A stretch of 64,000 nucleotides of DNA, taken from positions 1-64,000 of the forward strand of contig JAATFX010000124.1 in assembly GCA_015654925.1 (NCBI GenBank), given 5' to 3'. The notes beneath the pieces were generated by a model that made no database searches, was not told where the DNA came from, and saw only the letters and a program-made list of their open reading frames with translations. Source of the stretch: Enterobacterales bacterium. GTDB taxonomy: Bacteria; Pseudomonadota; Gammaproteobacteria; Enterobacterales; Enterobacteriaceae. Each line of letters opens with the position of its first letter. Position 1 is the first letter of the stretch. This document shows, in pieces, positions 1-8,313 of this stretch. The translations under genes were made by a program, and so were the position numbers.

Positions 1-24
1 ATACATTTTATTAAGGCAAGAATT

Positions 25-1623
25 ATGAACCTACGGAAAACCTCTCTCGTATTGCTTATGGGCGCGATGTTACCGGCAGGTGGCGCGTTTGCCGCGGCCA
101 ACAGCGTGCTGGTTTACTGCTCCGAAGCCTCGCCGGAATCCTTTAATCCGCAAATCGCCAGCTCCGGCCCGTCTTTTGTCGCCAGTTCCCAGGTGCTGTA
201 TAACCGGCTGGTGACCTTCAGGGAAAGCGATAATGTGCCGGTGCCGTCGCTGGCCACCGCCTGGACCATCAGTCCCGACGGGAAAACCTATACTTTTACC
301 CTGCGCCCGGGAGTGAAATTCAACAGCAATAAATATTTTACCCCGACCCGGGATTTCAATGCCGACGATGTTGTTTTCTCCGTCCTGCGGCAAAAAGACG
401 AGAATCATCCGTATCATAAAGTGTCCCGGGCCACTTATGAGTATTTCAACGATGTCGGCCTCGGCTCGCTCATCCAGGATGTAAAAAAACTCGATGACCA
501 GCACGTCCAGTTTACCCTGAACAAACCCGACGCCACCTTCCTGGCCGTCTGGGGCATGGATTTTACCTCCATCCTCTCCGCGGAATACGCCGACGCCATG
601 TTGAAAGCCGGCACGCCCGAACGGGTGGATACCGACCCGATCGGCACCGGTCCCTATAATCTGAAAGAATATAAAGTCGATTCGGCGATCCGCTATGAAG
701 CCAATCCGCATTACTGGCAGGGCGACGTACCCACCAAGCGCCTGATTTTTGCCATTACCCCCAACGTCACCACCCGGCTGGCAAAGCTTGAAAAAAACGA
801 ATGCCAGATTATTCCCGCGCCCAACCCGGTTAACTTTGATCAAATCAAAAATAACAAGGATCTGGCGCTGCATAGCATTGACGGCTTAAGCGTCGGCTAC
901 CTGGCGTTTAATACCGCTAAAAAGCCGTTCGACAAGGTATTGGTGCGCCAGGCCTTGAATTATGCGGTGGATAAAAAGGCGATCGTGAATGCGGTATTCC
1001 TGGGCACCGGTTCGGTGGCAAAATCCCCGATCCCGCCCAATATGCTCGGGTTTGATAAAGATCTCGCGGATTATCCCTACGATCCGGCCAAGGCCAAAGA
1101 ATTACTGAAGCAGGCGGGTCTGGAGCAGGGCTTTACCACGGACTTATGGTCGATGCCGGTGCAGCGTCCGTACAACCCCAATTCCCGCCGCATCGCGGAA
1201 ATGATCCAGAGCGACTGGGCGAAGGTGGGCGTCACGGCCAAAATCATCACCTTTGAATGGGGCGAATACCTCGCCGGCATTCGCAAGGGCGAGCATTCCA
1301 CCGCCCTGTTCGGCTGGATGTCGGATAACGGCGACCCGGACAATTTCGCCAATGTCCTGTTGGGATGCGGCAGCATCAACAGCGGGTCCAACGCCGCGTT
1401 CTGGTGTGATAAGCACTATGACGCCTTAATTCAGCAAGCCAAGGCCATCAGCGATCCGGCCCAGCGCGCCGCACTGTATAAACAAGCGCAGCAAGTGTTC
1501 CATCAGCAGGCACCGTGGGTGCCGCTGGCAAACGGCAAAACCTTTTACGCCACGCGCAGCAATGTGACCGGCTATAGCGTCAGCCTTAACGGCAGCGATT
1601 TTTCCAAAGCGAAGCTGGAATAA
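25..1623 (+). CDS. Periplasmic peptide-binding protein of a DppA/SapA-type ABC importer
   Basis: Family 5 extracellular solute-binding protein (532 aa) that would bind oligopeptides or similar ligands in the periplasm and deliver them to an ABC permease. A signal peptide is visible: a basic start (MNLRK), a hydrophobic stretch, and a likely cleavage after AFA near residue 23. The body carries family features such as the early NPQIASSG segment, DADDVVFS near residue 112 and GTGPYNLKEY near 210. The length matches DppA-like proteins (about 530). AAGG about eight bases upstream supports the start. No permease or ATPase follows, because the next gene is on the other strand. Either the partners lie upstream of the window or this is an orphan binding protein using another importer. 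The ligand cannot be read from sequence. Confidence 0.9.
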   Translation: MNLRKTSLVLLMGAMLPAGGAFAAANSVLVYCSEASPESFNPQIASSGPSFVASSQVLYNRLVTFRESDNVPVPSLATAWTISPDGKTYTFTLRPGVKFNSNKYFTPTRDFNADDVVFSVLRQKDENHPYHKVSRATYEYFNDVGLGSLIQDVKKLDDQHVQFTLNKPDATFLAVWGMDFTSILSAEYADAMLKAGTPERVDTDPIGTGPYNLKEYKVDSAIRYEANPHYWQGDVPTKRLIFAITPNVTTRLAKLEKNECQIIPAPNPVNFDQIKNNKDLALHSIDGLSVGYLAFNTAKKPFDKVLVRQALNYAVDKKAIVNAVFLGTGSVAKSPIPPNMLGFDKDLADYPYDPAKAKELLKQAGLEQGFTTDLWSMPVQRPYNPNSRRIAEMIQSDWAKVGVTAKIITFEWGEYLAGIRKGEHSTALFGWMSDNGDPDNFANVLLGCGSINSGSNAAFWCDKHYDALIQQAKAISDPAQRAALYKQAQQVFHQQAPWVPLANGKTFYATRSNVTGYSVSLNGSDFSKAKLE

Positions 1624-1628
1624 GGATC

Positions 1629-1659
1629 ACCGGCCGCAGCCCGCGGGGTTGCGGCCGGT
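1629..1659. repeat. GC-rich hairpin after the peptide-binding protein gene
   Basis: Perfect 10-base arms, ACCGGCCGCA and TGCGGCCGGT, flank an 11-base loop just past the stop codon at 1623. No T-run follows directly; an 11-base T tract lies about 25 bases further on (1685-1695). It could stop or protect the transcript end, but it is not a textbook intrinsic terminator. Confidence 0.5.
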
Positions 1660-1722
1660 AAACGTATGAAGGGACCGCCGCGGCTTTTTTTTTTTGCATC
1701 GCCGGCCGGCGGCCCCCTCTCA

Positions 1723-2703
1723 TCAGGCGCTGGCCCGCGCAATAAAATGCCAGTCCATCATTATGCGTTCCGTCGGCGCGTCCGGGTTATCAATTTTTTT
1801 AAGCAACAGGGAGGCGGCCCGGCGCCCTATTTCCCTGGACGGCTGCGCGATGGTGGTGAGCTGGGGTGAAACTATCTCGGACAGTTCGGTGCCGTCAAAA
1901 CCTATCACCGCAATATCGCCCGGAATGGACAGTCCCGCGTCTTCGATGGCGCGCATGGCGCCGGCCGCCAGCGTATCAGACACGGCAAACACCCCATCGG
2001 GACGCGCATCCGCATCCAGCAATTTTCCCATCGCGGCCTTGCCCGCGCTGAAACTCAGGTCGCTGGCGTATTCAATGGCTTCATAACCGGCCTCCTGCCG
2101 ATGGATCACCGTTTTATAGCCGCGTTCCCTGAGCTGGGCATATTTGTAGCTCAGATCGTGGTTGATAAGCGCAATGCGGCGGCATCCCCGTTGCAGTAAA
2201 TGCCGGATGGCATGCTCCGCCGCGTCCGTATCGCTGATGCCGACGCAGGAAACGTCGCCGGCATCGGCATATTCCGCGCACTGCACCCAGGGCGTCCGGC
2301 CAATCATGGCGCCCAGATCCGTCAAGGTTGAAAATGCATCCATGGTGATAATGCCGTCGACCATTTTGCCCGAGAGCAGCCCCAGGCTGGATTTTGACCG
2401 TTCGATATCGGAACCCGAGTTGCATAACAGGATACGGTAGCCGTTTTTTTCCGCTTCTTCTTCAATCCCTTTCACGACATCGGCGCAGAAAGGGTTGGCG
2501 ATATTCGAGACCATCACCAGAATCATCGAGCTTTTGGCGGTTCTCAGTTGGCGGGCCAGCAGGTTGGGCTGGTAATTGCTCTCCCTGATAGCCGCCAGCA
2601 CGCGCTCACGGTTTCCGGCTTTGACGGTCTCGCTGTTGTTGAGCACGCGGGACACCGTCGCCACCGAGACGCCTGCCAGTTTGGCTATTTTCTGAATCGA
2701 CAT
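1723..2703 (-). CDS. LacI-family transcriptional repressor
   Basis: Sugar-responsive DNA-binding repressor of 326 aa. The N-terminus is a LacI helix-turn-helix (SIQKIAKLAGVSVATVSRVL) followed by the hinge helix region YQPNLLARQLRT. The rest is a periplasmic-binding-protein-like effector domain ending in VIGFDGTELSEIVSPQLTTI. The start chosen is the ATG directly before SIQK; the frame is open 16 codons further upstream, but family members begin at the helix-turn-helix. It lies at the end of, and in the same direction as, the operon for the MFS permease, TIM-barrel isomerase and dehydrogenase. Two perfect LacI-type palindromes sit before that operon, so it probably represses it and itself. The effector is unknown. 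Confidence 0.92.
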   Translation of the reverse strand: MSIQKIAKLAGVSVATVSRVLNNSETVKAGNRERVLAAIRESNYQPNLLARQLRTAKSSMILVMVSNIANPFCADVVKGIEEEAEKNGYRILLCNSGSDIERSKSSLGLLSGKMVDGIITMDAFSTLTDLGAMIGRTPWVQCAEYADAGDVSCVGISDTDAAEHAIRHLLQRGCRRIALINHDLSYKYAQLRERGYKTVIHRQEAGYEAIEYASDLSFSAGKAAMGKLLDADARPDGVFAVSDTLAAGAMRAIEDAGLSIPGDIAVIGFDGTELSEIVSPQLTTIAQPSREIGRRAASLLLKKIDNPDAPTERIMMDWHFIARASA

Positions 2704-2801
2704 AACGACAACACATCCTGCGGTCATCACCTTTTTACCAGAGGCTACCACAGTTCACCGGCGGCATGAATCAAAGCCCGGCGTTATCTGCGCGCCGGGC
2801 G

Positions 2802-3959
2802 TTATTCCCAGTCGGCTACCCTGACCCACCGCTGCTGGCGGTAACTTTGCATGATGGCGTCGATGATGCCCATCACGCCGGCGCCCTCGTAAAAGGTGGC
2901 GAATGGGCTATGGCCTTTCGCCGGAGCCCGGCCGGCGCCAACGGCGGTATAAAACTGCAGCATCATGTTTTTGAACGCATCCGGCCAGCCTTCAATGTGT
3001 CCGCCGGGGAAGTGTGCCGAGCGCGCCGCATCGGCGTTCATCAGCCCCGGATCGTCGGAAAGTACCTGATTGGCCCTGGCGCGATGCCCCACCCAAAGTT
3101 GCTGCGGCGTTTCCTGATCCCAGGCGAGCGAAGCATCGCTGCCGTTCACTTCAAAATTCAGCCGGTTTTTTCTCCCGGCGCTGACCTGCGAAACCTTGAA
3201 ACAGCCTTTACTACCGTCATCGAACCGGAACAAGACAAAGCCCAGATCCTCGGTGGACACCGGGCGGTCTTCGTAACGCGCATCCTCCTGTTTGGTGGTA
3301 AAGGTCCCATTGCCCAGCACGCTGGCTTTACGCGTCGGCCAGACGATGGATAAATCGGCCATGACTTCGATAATTCGCCGGCCGGTGACAAACTGCACCG
3401 TATCGCACCAGTGGGAACCAATATCCGCCATGGCGCGGGAATGCCCCCCCAGCGCCGCGTCCACGCGCCAATTGTAGTCGGTCTCCAGCAGCATCCAGTC
3501 CTGCAGATAGCCGCCGTGCGCGCAAAACAGCCGCCCCAATTGCCCGTGGCGCAGCATGCTGGCGGCCTGCTGCACCATGGCGAACTGGCGGTAGACGAAA
3601 CTGACGCCGTGAACCACCCCGGCGTCTTGCGCCAAAGCGACCAGCTCCCGCGCTTCATCCGCGGTCATGCACAGCGGTTTTTCCGAAAAGACATGTTTGC
3701 CGGCGCGCAGGATTTTACGGTTGATTTCGGCATGCAGGTGATTGGGCGTGCAGTTATGTACGACCTCAAGACCGGGATGGGCCAAGAAGGCGTCGATGTC
3801 GCCGTACGCATGCGGGACATTGAGCTGCGCCGCTTTGGCCTGGGCGGCGGCCAGCGGCGTATCGCACAGCGCCACTACCTCGACCACGCCCAGGCGGCGG
3901 ATGGCTTCAAGATGCGCGGGCCCGATAAAGCCCGTACCGACAATACCCGCCTTAATCAC
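2802..3959 (-). CDS. Gfo/Idh/MocA-family NAD(P)-dependent dehydrogenase
   Basis: Oxidoreductase (385 aa) of the glucose-fructose oxidoreductase / inositol dehydrogenase family, expected to oxidise or reduce a sugar or cyclitol in the cytoplasm. It opens with a Rossmann motif (GIVGTGFIGPAHLEAI) and carries the family EKP motif in FSEKPLCMTADEA near residue 97. The start is taken as GTG at 3959, not the much longer open frame. That GTG overlaps the stop of the upstream isomerase gene by eight bases (GTGATTAA), typical of translational coupling, and the protein then begins at the nucleotide-binding fold. It probably works with the neighbouring isomerase and permease on one imported polyol or sugar. 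The substrate is not evident. Confidence 0.9.
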   Translation of the reverse strand: MIKAGIVGTGFIGPAHLEAIRRLGVVEVVALCDTPLAAAQAKAAQLNVPHAYGDIDAFLAHPGLEVVHNCTPNHLHAEINRKILRAGKHVFSEKPLCMTADEARELVALAQDAGVVHGVSFVYRQFAMVQQAASMLRHGQLGRLFCAHGGYLQDWMLLETDYNWRVDAALGGHSRAMADIGSHWCDTVQFVTGRRIIEVMADLSIVWPTRKASVLGNGTFTTKQEDARYEDRPVSTEDLGFVLFRFDDGSKGCFKVSQVSAGRKNRLNFEVNGSDASLAWDQETPQQLWVGHRARANQVLSDDPGLMNADAARSAHFPGGHIEGWPDAFKNMMLQFYTAVGAGRAPAKGHSPFATFYEGAGVMGIIDAIMQSYRQQRWVRVADWE

Positions 3960-5025
3960 GATCTGCGCCCTCCACGAGTCCGAGCATGCGGCGCGCGGCG
4001 GCGCGATCTCCGGCGCCGGCGGCAAAATCGTCGAAGGCCCGGTCGGCCACCGGAATAATATGGCGGCGGATAAAATCGCTGCCTTCACGGGCGCCGGTTT
4101 CGGCGTCTTTCAGGCAGCATTCCCATTCCAGCACCGCCCAGCCATCAAAGTCATACTGGGAAAGCTTGCTGAAAATCCCTTTGAAATCGATTTGGCCGTC
4201 GCCGGGGGAGCGGAAGCGCCCCGCCCGGTCCGGCCAGTTCTGATAGCCGCCGTAGACGCCGCTGCGTCCGCTGGCCGCGAATTCGGCATCCTTGACGTGG
4301 AACGCTTTGATGCGCGGATGATAGCGATCGATGAATGCCAGATAGTCCATGTGCTGCAAGTGCAGATGGCTGGGGTCAAACAGGATATTGCAGCGCGGAT
4401 GGTTATCCACCCGGGCCAGGAAACGTTCAAACGTGGCGCCGTCGTGCAGGTCTTCGCCCGGGTGAAGCTCAAAACACACATCCACCCCATGCTGGTCAAA
4501 ACAATCCAGTATCGGTCGCCAGCGCTGCGCCAGCTCATCAAACGCCTCGTTCAGCAGCGTCTGGTTATGCGGCGGCCAAGGATAGAAGTACGGCCAGGCC
4601 AGCGAGCCGGAAAAAGTGGCGTGCGCCGTTAATCCCAACTTACCGGACGCGGCGGCCGCCAGTTTTAACGCCCGGGTCGCCCAGGCCTGGCGCGCTTGAG
4701 GATTGCCGCGCACGGCCTCGGGGGCGAAACCATCGAACGCCAGATCATAAGCGGGATGGACGGCAATCAATTGCCCCTCAAGGTGGGTGGAAAGCTCGCT
4801 GATGGTCAGCCCGTAGTCAGCCAGTTTTTCCAGGATTTCATCACAATAAATCTGGCTGGCGGCGGCTTTTTCCAAGTCAAATACGGCCTGGTGATTACAG
4901 GGAATCTGCAAGGCTTTATACCCCAGCGAGGCGGCCCACTTGGCCAGCCCGTCGAGCGTATTAAAGGGGGCTTGCTCCCCGATAAACTGCGATAAAAAAA
5001 TGCCCGGACCTTTGATCGTCTTCAT
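3952..5025 (-). CDS. Sugar phosphate isomerase/epimerase-like TIM-barrel protein
   Basis: A 357-aa protein of the AP-endonuclease-2 / xylose isomerase-like TIM-barrel superfamily, which includes inosose dehydratases, hydroxypyruvate isomerases and sugar epimerases. Candidate metal-binding segments are visible: CFELHPGEDLHDG, NILFDPSHLHLQHMD, IKAFHVKDAEF and a late Glu in AVLEWECC. The chosen ATG at 5025 has GGGAG five bases upstream; an ATG four codons earlier has no such site. The gene lies 16 bases after the MFS permease gene and overlaps the dehydrogenase gene, so all three are one operon. Pairing with a Gfo/Idh/MocA dehydrogenase is a common catabolic arrangement for cyclitols and rare sugars, but the exact substrate is inference. 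Confidence 0.85.
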   Translation of the reverse strand: MKTIKGPGIFLSQFIGEQAPFNTLDGLAKWAASLGYKALQIPCNHQAVFDLEKAAASQIYCDEILEKLADYGLTISELSTHLEGQLIAVHPAYDLAFDGFAPEAVRGNPQARQAWATRALKLAAAASGKLGLTAHATFSGSLAWPYFYPWPPHNQTLLNEAFDELAQRWRPILDCFDQHGVDVCFELHPGEDLHDGATFERFLARVDNHPRCNILFDPSHLHLQHMDYLAFIDRYHPRIKAFHVKDAEFAASGRSGVYGGYQNWPDRAGRFRSPGDGQIDFKGIFSKLSQYDFDGWAVLEWECCLKDAETGAREGSDFIRRHIIPVADRAFDDFAAGAGDRAAARRMLGLVEGADRD

Positions 5026-5041
5026 TACATCTCCCATAAAA

Positions 5042-6283
5042 TCAAACGTGCTTTGGTTCTTTATATTTAAAAGAAAAGAGGAAAATCACCGCGATAATCG
5101 CGGCGGAAATCGCCGGAATCCACCAGAAGGTCACCCACGCCTGCGGCACGGCCTGTCCCGCCACCAAGCGGTTGTAAAGCGCGCCGGAAATCTGCGAGCC
5201 CAGCAGCATGCCGATGCCATAGGTGAACATGACAATCATGCTCTGCGCCTGCCCTTTCACCTTGTCGCCGGCAACGCGGTCGGTATAGATAAAACCGACG
5301 ACGAAAAAGAAGTCATAGCAGACGCCGTGCAGCAGGATGCCGAGGTACAGCAGGAACCGCCCCTCTTCGCTTACGCCCAGCGCGAAAAAGGCGTAGCGGA
5401 CGAACCAGGCCAGCATGCCGATCAGCAGCATGTATTTAACGCCCAGGCGGCGGAACAGCAAAGGGATGACCAGCATAAAGCAGATTTCAGACATCTGGCC
5501 GAAAGACATGGCGGTGCTGACGTCGGCGATACCCACATCGGCAAGATACGATGCGGTATACGCATAGTATGTGCCGAGCGGTACGGAAATCAGCATGGCG
5601 CAGAGCGAGAACACAAAGAAGTGGCGAACTTTAAGCAGTGCGAACGCGTCTGCGCAAAGCAGGTCGCGCAGCGCCACCGGCAGACCTTTGGCCGGCGCCG
5701 GCGTATGCGGTAATGTCAGGCTGTATATCGCCAGAATGACCGAGCAGATTGCCGCCACCCAGAAAATATTCACGCTGGCCGAAACGCCGGTGACGCCGAT
5801 AAAAATACCGGCGACGATCCAGCCGATGGTGCCGAACACCCGCACCACCGGAAAGCTTTTATCGATATTTTTCAGGCTGTGGAACGCAATGTTATTAGTC
5901 AGCGCCAGCGTCGGCATATAACAGAGCGTATAGGCGAACAGCAGCGCGATCAGCAGCGTGCCGTTTTCATTGAACAAGGCCTGCGGCACGAACCAAAGGA
6001 TTACCGCCCCGGCCAGATGCATTACCGCCATGACTTTTTGCGAGGCGAAAAAACGGTCCACCAGCATGCCCAGCACGAACGGAGACAAAATCGAGGCGAT
6101 GGGGCCGGCCGAGAACGCATCGCCAATCAGCAGTGACATATTATGGTTTGCCATCACCAGACCCAGCGTGACCGACCAGCTCCCCCAGATAAAGAACTGT
6201 AAAAACATCATTAACGACAACCGCGGCACCAGGAACCGATGCTGCACGTTGCCATTTTCACTACTTTCCATTGTTGACGTCAT
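5042..6283 (-). CDS. MFS permease of the nucleoside:H+ symporter type
   Basis: Inner-membrane secondary transporter of 413 aa with about twelve hydrophobic segments, beginning in MMFLQFFIWGSWSVTLG. The N-terminal signature resembles the NupG/XapB nucleoside:proton symporter branch of the major facilitator superfamily. It is the first gene of the operon with the isomerase and the dehydrogenase, so it probably imports their substrate, which need not be a nucleoside. Two identical LacI-type palindromes and a CRP-like site lie in its upstream region, pointing to substrate induction and catabolite control. Confidence 0.85.
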   Translation of the reverse strand: MTSTMESSENGNVQHRFLVPRLSLMMFLQFFIWGSWSVTLGLVMANHNMSLLIGDAFSAGPIASILSPFVLGMLVDRFFASQKVMAVMHLAGAVILWFVPQALFNENGTLLIALLFAYTLCYMPTLALTNNIAFHSLKNIDKSFPVVRVFGTIGWIVAGIFIGVTGVSASVNIFWVAAICSVILAIYSLTLPHTPAPAKGLPVALRDLLCADAFALLKVRHFFVFSLCAMLISVPLGTYYAYTASYLADVGIADVSTAMSFGQMSEICFMLVIPLLFRRLGVKYMLLIGMLAWFVRYAFFALGVSEEGRFLLYLGILLHGVCYDFFFVVGFIYTDRVAGDKVKGQAQSMIVMFTYGIGMLLGSQISGALYNRLVAGQAVPQAWVTFWWIPAISAAIIAVIFLFSFKYKEPKHV

Positions 6284-6304
6284 TTTTTTGCCTCGCCATA
6301 AAAA

Positions 6305-6316
6305 GTAATCGATTAC
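6305..6316. promoter_or_regulatory. LacI-type operator O1
   Basis: Perfect palindrome GTAATCGATTAC with a central CG, flanked by A-runs. It lies 21 bases before the start codon of the MFS permease gene. LacI-family repressors bind such CG-centred palindromes; the obvious candidate is the lacI-type gene at the end of this operon. Confidence 0.8.
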
Positions 6317-6335
6317 AAAATGCGTTTAGCGGAAA

Positions 6336-6347
6336 GTAATCGATTAC
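6336..6347. promoter_or_regulatory. LacI-type operator O2
   Basis: A second exact copy of GTAATCGATTAC, with its centre 31 bases (about three helical turns) from O1. The two sites are on the same DNA face, which suits cooperative binding by a LacI-type dimer pair. Confidence 0.8.
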
Positions 6348-6378
6348 AAAATAATTATCCCGCCATTTATAATGAAAT

Positions 6379-6394
6379 TGCGAGATCTATCACG
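6379..6394. promoter_or_regulatory. Candidate CRP (cAMP receptor protein) site
   Basis: TGCGAGATCTATCACG resembles the CRP consensus TGTGA-N6-TCACA with one mismatch in each half. It lies upstream of the two LacI-type operators, where an activator of the permease promoter would sit. Family knowledge plus visual match only. Confidence 0.45.
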
Positions 6395-6478
6395 ATAAAG
6401 TTATTGCGCGCAAAAAAGACGGCATTGCGCCTTTGCCGCCGAATTGCCGCCACGAAGGGCCGCGCCGATGCTAAAAAA

Positions 6479-7387
6479 CTAAGCCTGGTTCGCGTAATGT
6501 TTACCAAAAGTACGCATCACGGCCTCAATGAAAACGCTCAACTTAGCCATACGCTGGCGATCGGGCCGGTAAAGCAAATGCATAGGTCGCGGCGGGGAGA
6601 TGAAGGCCGTCAATAAGGGGATAAGTTTGCGCTGTGCCAGCGCCTCGTGCGCCAGTACCTCCGGCGCCATCAGTATTCCGCTCCCTGCCAGCGCCGCCGC
6701 CAGCAAGGCATAGCTGTCATTGACCCGCAGGCGACCGCGCACCGGTACGGATATCAGTTTGCCATTTTGCATAAACCGCCATTCGTGCATCTGCTGGCGG
6801 TCCCAATGGGCAAATCCCAGGCAGTCGTGTTCAGCCAGTGCTTGCGGGTCCGGGGGCATCCCCCGGCGGGCGAGATAATCCGGCGCGGCGCAGACGACCA
6901 ACTGGTAAGGAAGCAACGCGCGGGCAACCAGTCCGGGATCGAGATTATCGCCGATGCGAAAGGCAATATCGATCTCTCCTGCGGCCAGATTGCTGAGGCT
7001 ATCGGTCAGATCAATATCAAATTCAATAGCCGGATAATCCTGCAGGAAACGACTGATGAATGGCATCAGCGTGGTATTGCCGAAGGTGACGGGGGCGCTG
7101 ATGAGCAGCGTGCCTTCCGGTTTGGTTTTCATTTGCTGGGCCAATGCGTCGGCAGCATCGATTTCATGCAAAATCAGCCGGCAGCGCTGGTAATAATGCC
7201 GGCCGAACTCCGTCAAAACCTGGCGGCGTGTGGTACGGAGCAGGAGACGCATCCCGGTTTGCTGTTCCAGCCCGGCTACCGCTTTGGCAACCCGCTGCGG
7301 GGAGACGTGTAATTTGACTGACGCAGACGCAAAACTCCCCGTCTCTACCGTCAGCACGAACGCCAGCATACTTTTCAGCTTATCCAT
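6479..7387 (-). CDS. LysR-family transcriptional regulator
   Basis: A 302-aa LysR-type regulator. The N-terminal winged helix-turn-helix is visible in FASASVKLHVSPQRVAKAVA followed by LEQQTGMRLLLRTTR, and the remainder is a LysR substrate-binding domain (EGTLLISAPVTFGNTTLMPF and onward). It is divergent from the F420-type reductase gene starting at 7486. The 98-base spacer would hold both promoters, so it probably controls that reductase and itself. The inducer is unknown. Confidence 0.9.
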   Translation of the reverse strand: MDKLKSMLAFVLTVETGSFASASVKLHVSPQRVAKAVAGLEQQTGMRLLLRTTRRQVLTEFGRHYYQRCRLILHEIDAADALAQQMKTKPEGTLLISAPVTFGNTTLMPFISRFLQDYPAIEFDIDLTDSLSNLAAGEIDIAFRIGDNLDPGLVARALLPYQLVVCAAPDYLARRGMPPDPQALAEHDCLGFAHWDRQQMHEWRFMQNGKLISVPVRGRLRVNDSYALLAAALAGSGILMAPEVLAHEALAQRKLIPLLTAFISPPRPMHLLYRPDRQRMAKLSVFIEAVMRTFGKHYANQA

Positions 7388-7485
7388 TACCGTCTCTTTA
7401 GTTGTTAATGCCGCAATAAAAGCGCTAGTTATCGCTTATTCACAATCTGGTATCTTAAATAAAGTTAACCAAAAAGGATAAGAAT

Positions 7486-8154
7486 ATGAAAAAAATCGCC
7501 ATTATCGGTGCGGGATATTTGGGCCGCGGCTGTGCCCAACTGTTTCTGAACGCCGGTTACCAAGTCATGATCAGCAATTCGCGCGACAAAAATTCATTAA
7601 GCAGCGTGGTCAGCGGTATTGTCGGTTGCCAGATAGGCACCACAGAGGAGGCGGTCGACTTTTCCGATATCGTGCTAATCGCTATCCCGTTTACGCAGAT
7701 AACCGCCTTAACCGCCGATGCGTTCAGCAAAAAGATCGTTATCGACGCCAATAACTACTATCCGGAGCGGGATGGTCAAATAGAGGTGCTTGATACGCAT
7801 CAGATAACCACCAGCGAGCTGGTGGCTAAACATCTGCGCGACGCCTATGTCGTGAAAGCCTTTAATGCCATACTTGCCGCGGATTTAGTAAAAGACGCGC
7901 GGCCGAAAAACGATCAAAACCGGCGGGCGCTGCCGATTGCCGGGGATCATGCTGATGCCAAAGCCGAGATTATACGGTTGTATGATGATGTGGGCTATGA
8001 CGCAGTGGATGCGGGCAAGCTGGCCGATAGCTGGCGTTTCGAGCGCGCCAAGCCGGCTTATTGCATTGCGCTGAATAAAGCCGAACTGGCCGCGGCGCTG
8101 CAAGCGGCGCAACGGGATAAAGAAGTCGCCCATGGCTCATGGCGGCATAATTAA
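7486..8154 (+). CDS. F420H2:NADP-type NAD(P)-binding reductase
   Basis: A 222-aa protein of the coenzyme F420-dependent NADP oxidoreductase-like family. It has an N-terminal Rossmann motif (IAIIGAGYLGRGCAQLF) and the family stretches DIVLIAIPFTQ and VVKAFNAILAADL. In bacteria that lack F420 such proteins act as general NAD(P)H-dependent reductases of unknown substrate. A strong AAGGA lies before the ATG. It is paired with the divergent LysR gene. No neighbour indicates a pathway. Confidence 0.8.
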   Translation: MKKIAIIGAGYLGRGCAQLFLNAGYQVMISNSRDKNSLSSVVSGIVGCQIGTTEEAVDFSDIVLIAIPFTQITALTADAFSKKIVIDANNYYPERDGQIEVLDTHQITTSELVAKHLRDAYVVKAFNAILAADLVKDARPKNDQNRRALPIAGDHADAKAEIIRLYDDVGYDAVDAGKLADSWRFERAKPAYCIALNKAELAAALQAAQRDKEVAHGSWRHN

Positions 8155-8196
8155 TACCTACCGCATAATACATACCGCGGCTTCGTATTTTGCCCT

Positions 8197-8213
8197 GACC
8201 GGATAAACCGGTC
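8197..8213. repeat. Small inverted repeat downstream of the reductase gene
   Basis: GACCGG and CCGGTC flank a five-base ATAAA loop. It lies between the convergent reductase and lhr genes. No T-run follows, so a terminator role for the plus strand is only possible. Confidence 0.3.
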
Positions 8214-8235
8214 GACTGGATATACGGCGCCGAGG

Positions 8236-8273
8236 AAAAAATCCGGCGGTTGATACGCCCAGGCGCCGGATTT
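8236..8273 (-). terminator. Intrinsic terminator of lhr
   Basis: Perfect 10-base arms AAATCCGGCG and CGCCGGATTT with a 15-base loop. Read on the minus strand, the hairpin is followed directly by six T (8241 down to 8236). It lies about 40 bases past the lhr stop codon. Confidence 0.75.
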
Positions 8274-8313
8274 GCCGGGGAGCACGCGCCGCTTACGCCG
8301 CCAGCAACCCGTC

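Noticed and set aside
70-873. Long minus-strand reading frame of 267 codons opposite the peptide-binding protein gene
   Set aside because: It is the antisense shadow of a clear binding-protein gene in GC-rich DNA and has no recognisable domain.
3411-4632. Overlapping plus-strand frames across the dehydrogenase and isomerase genes
   Set aside because: Shadows of two well-supported minus-strand genes.
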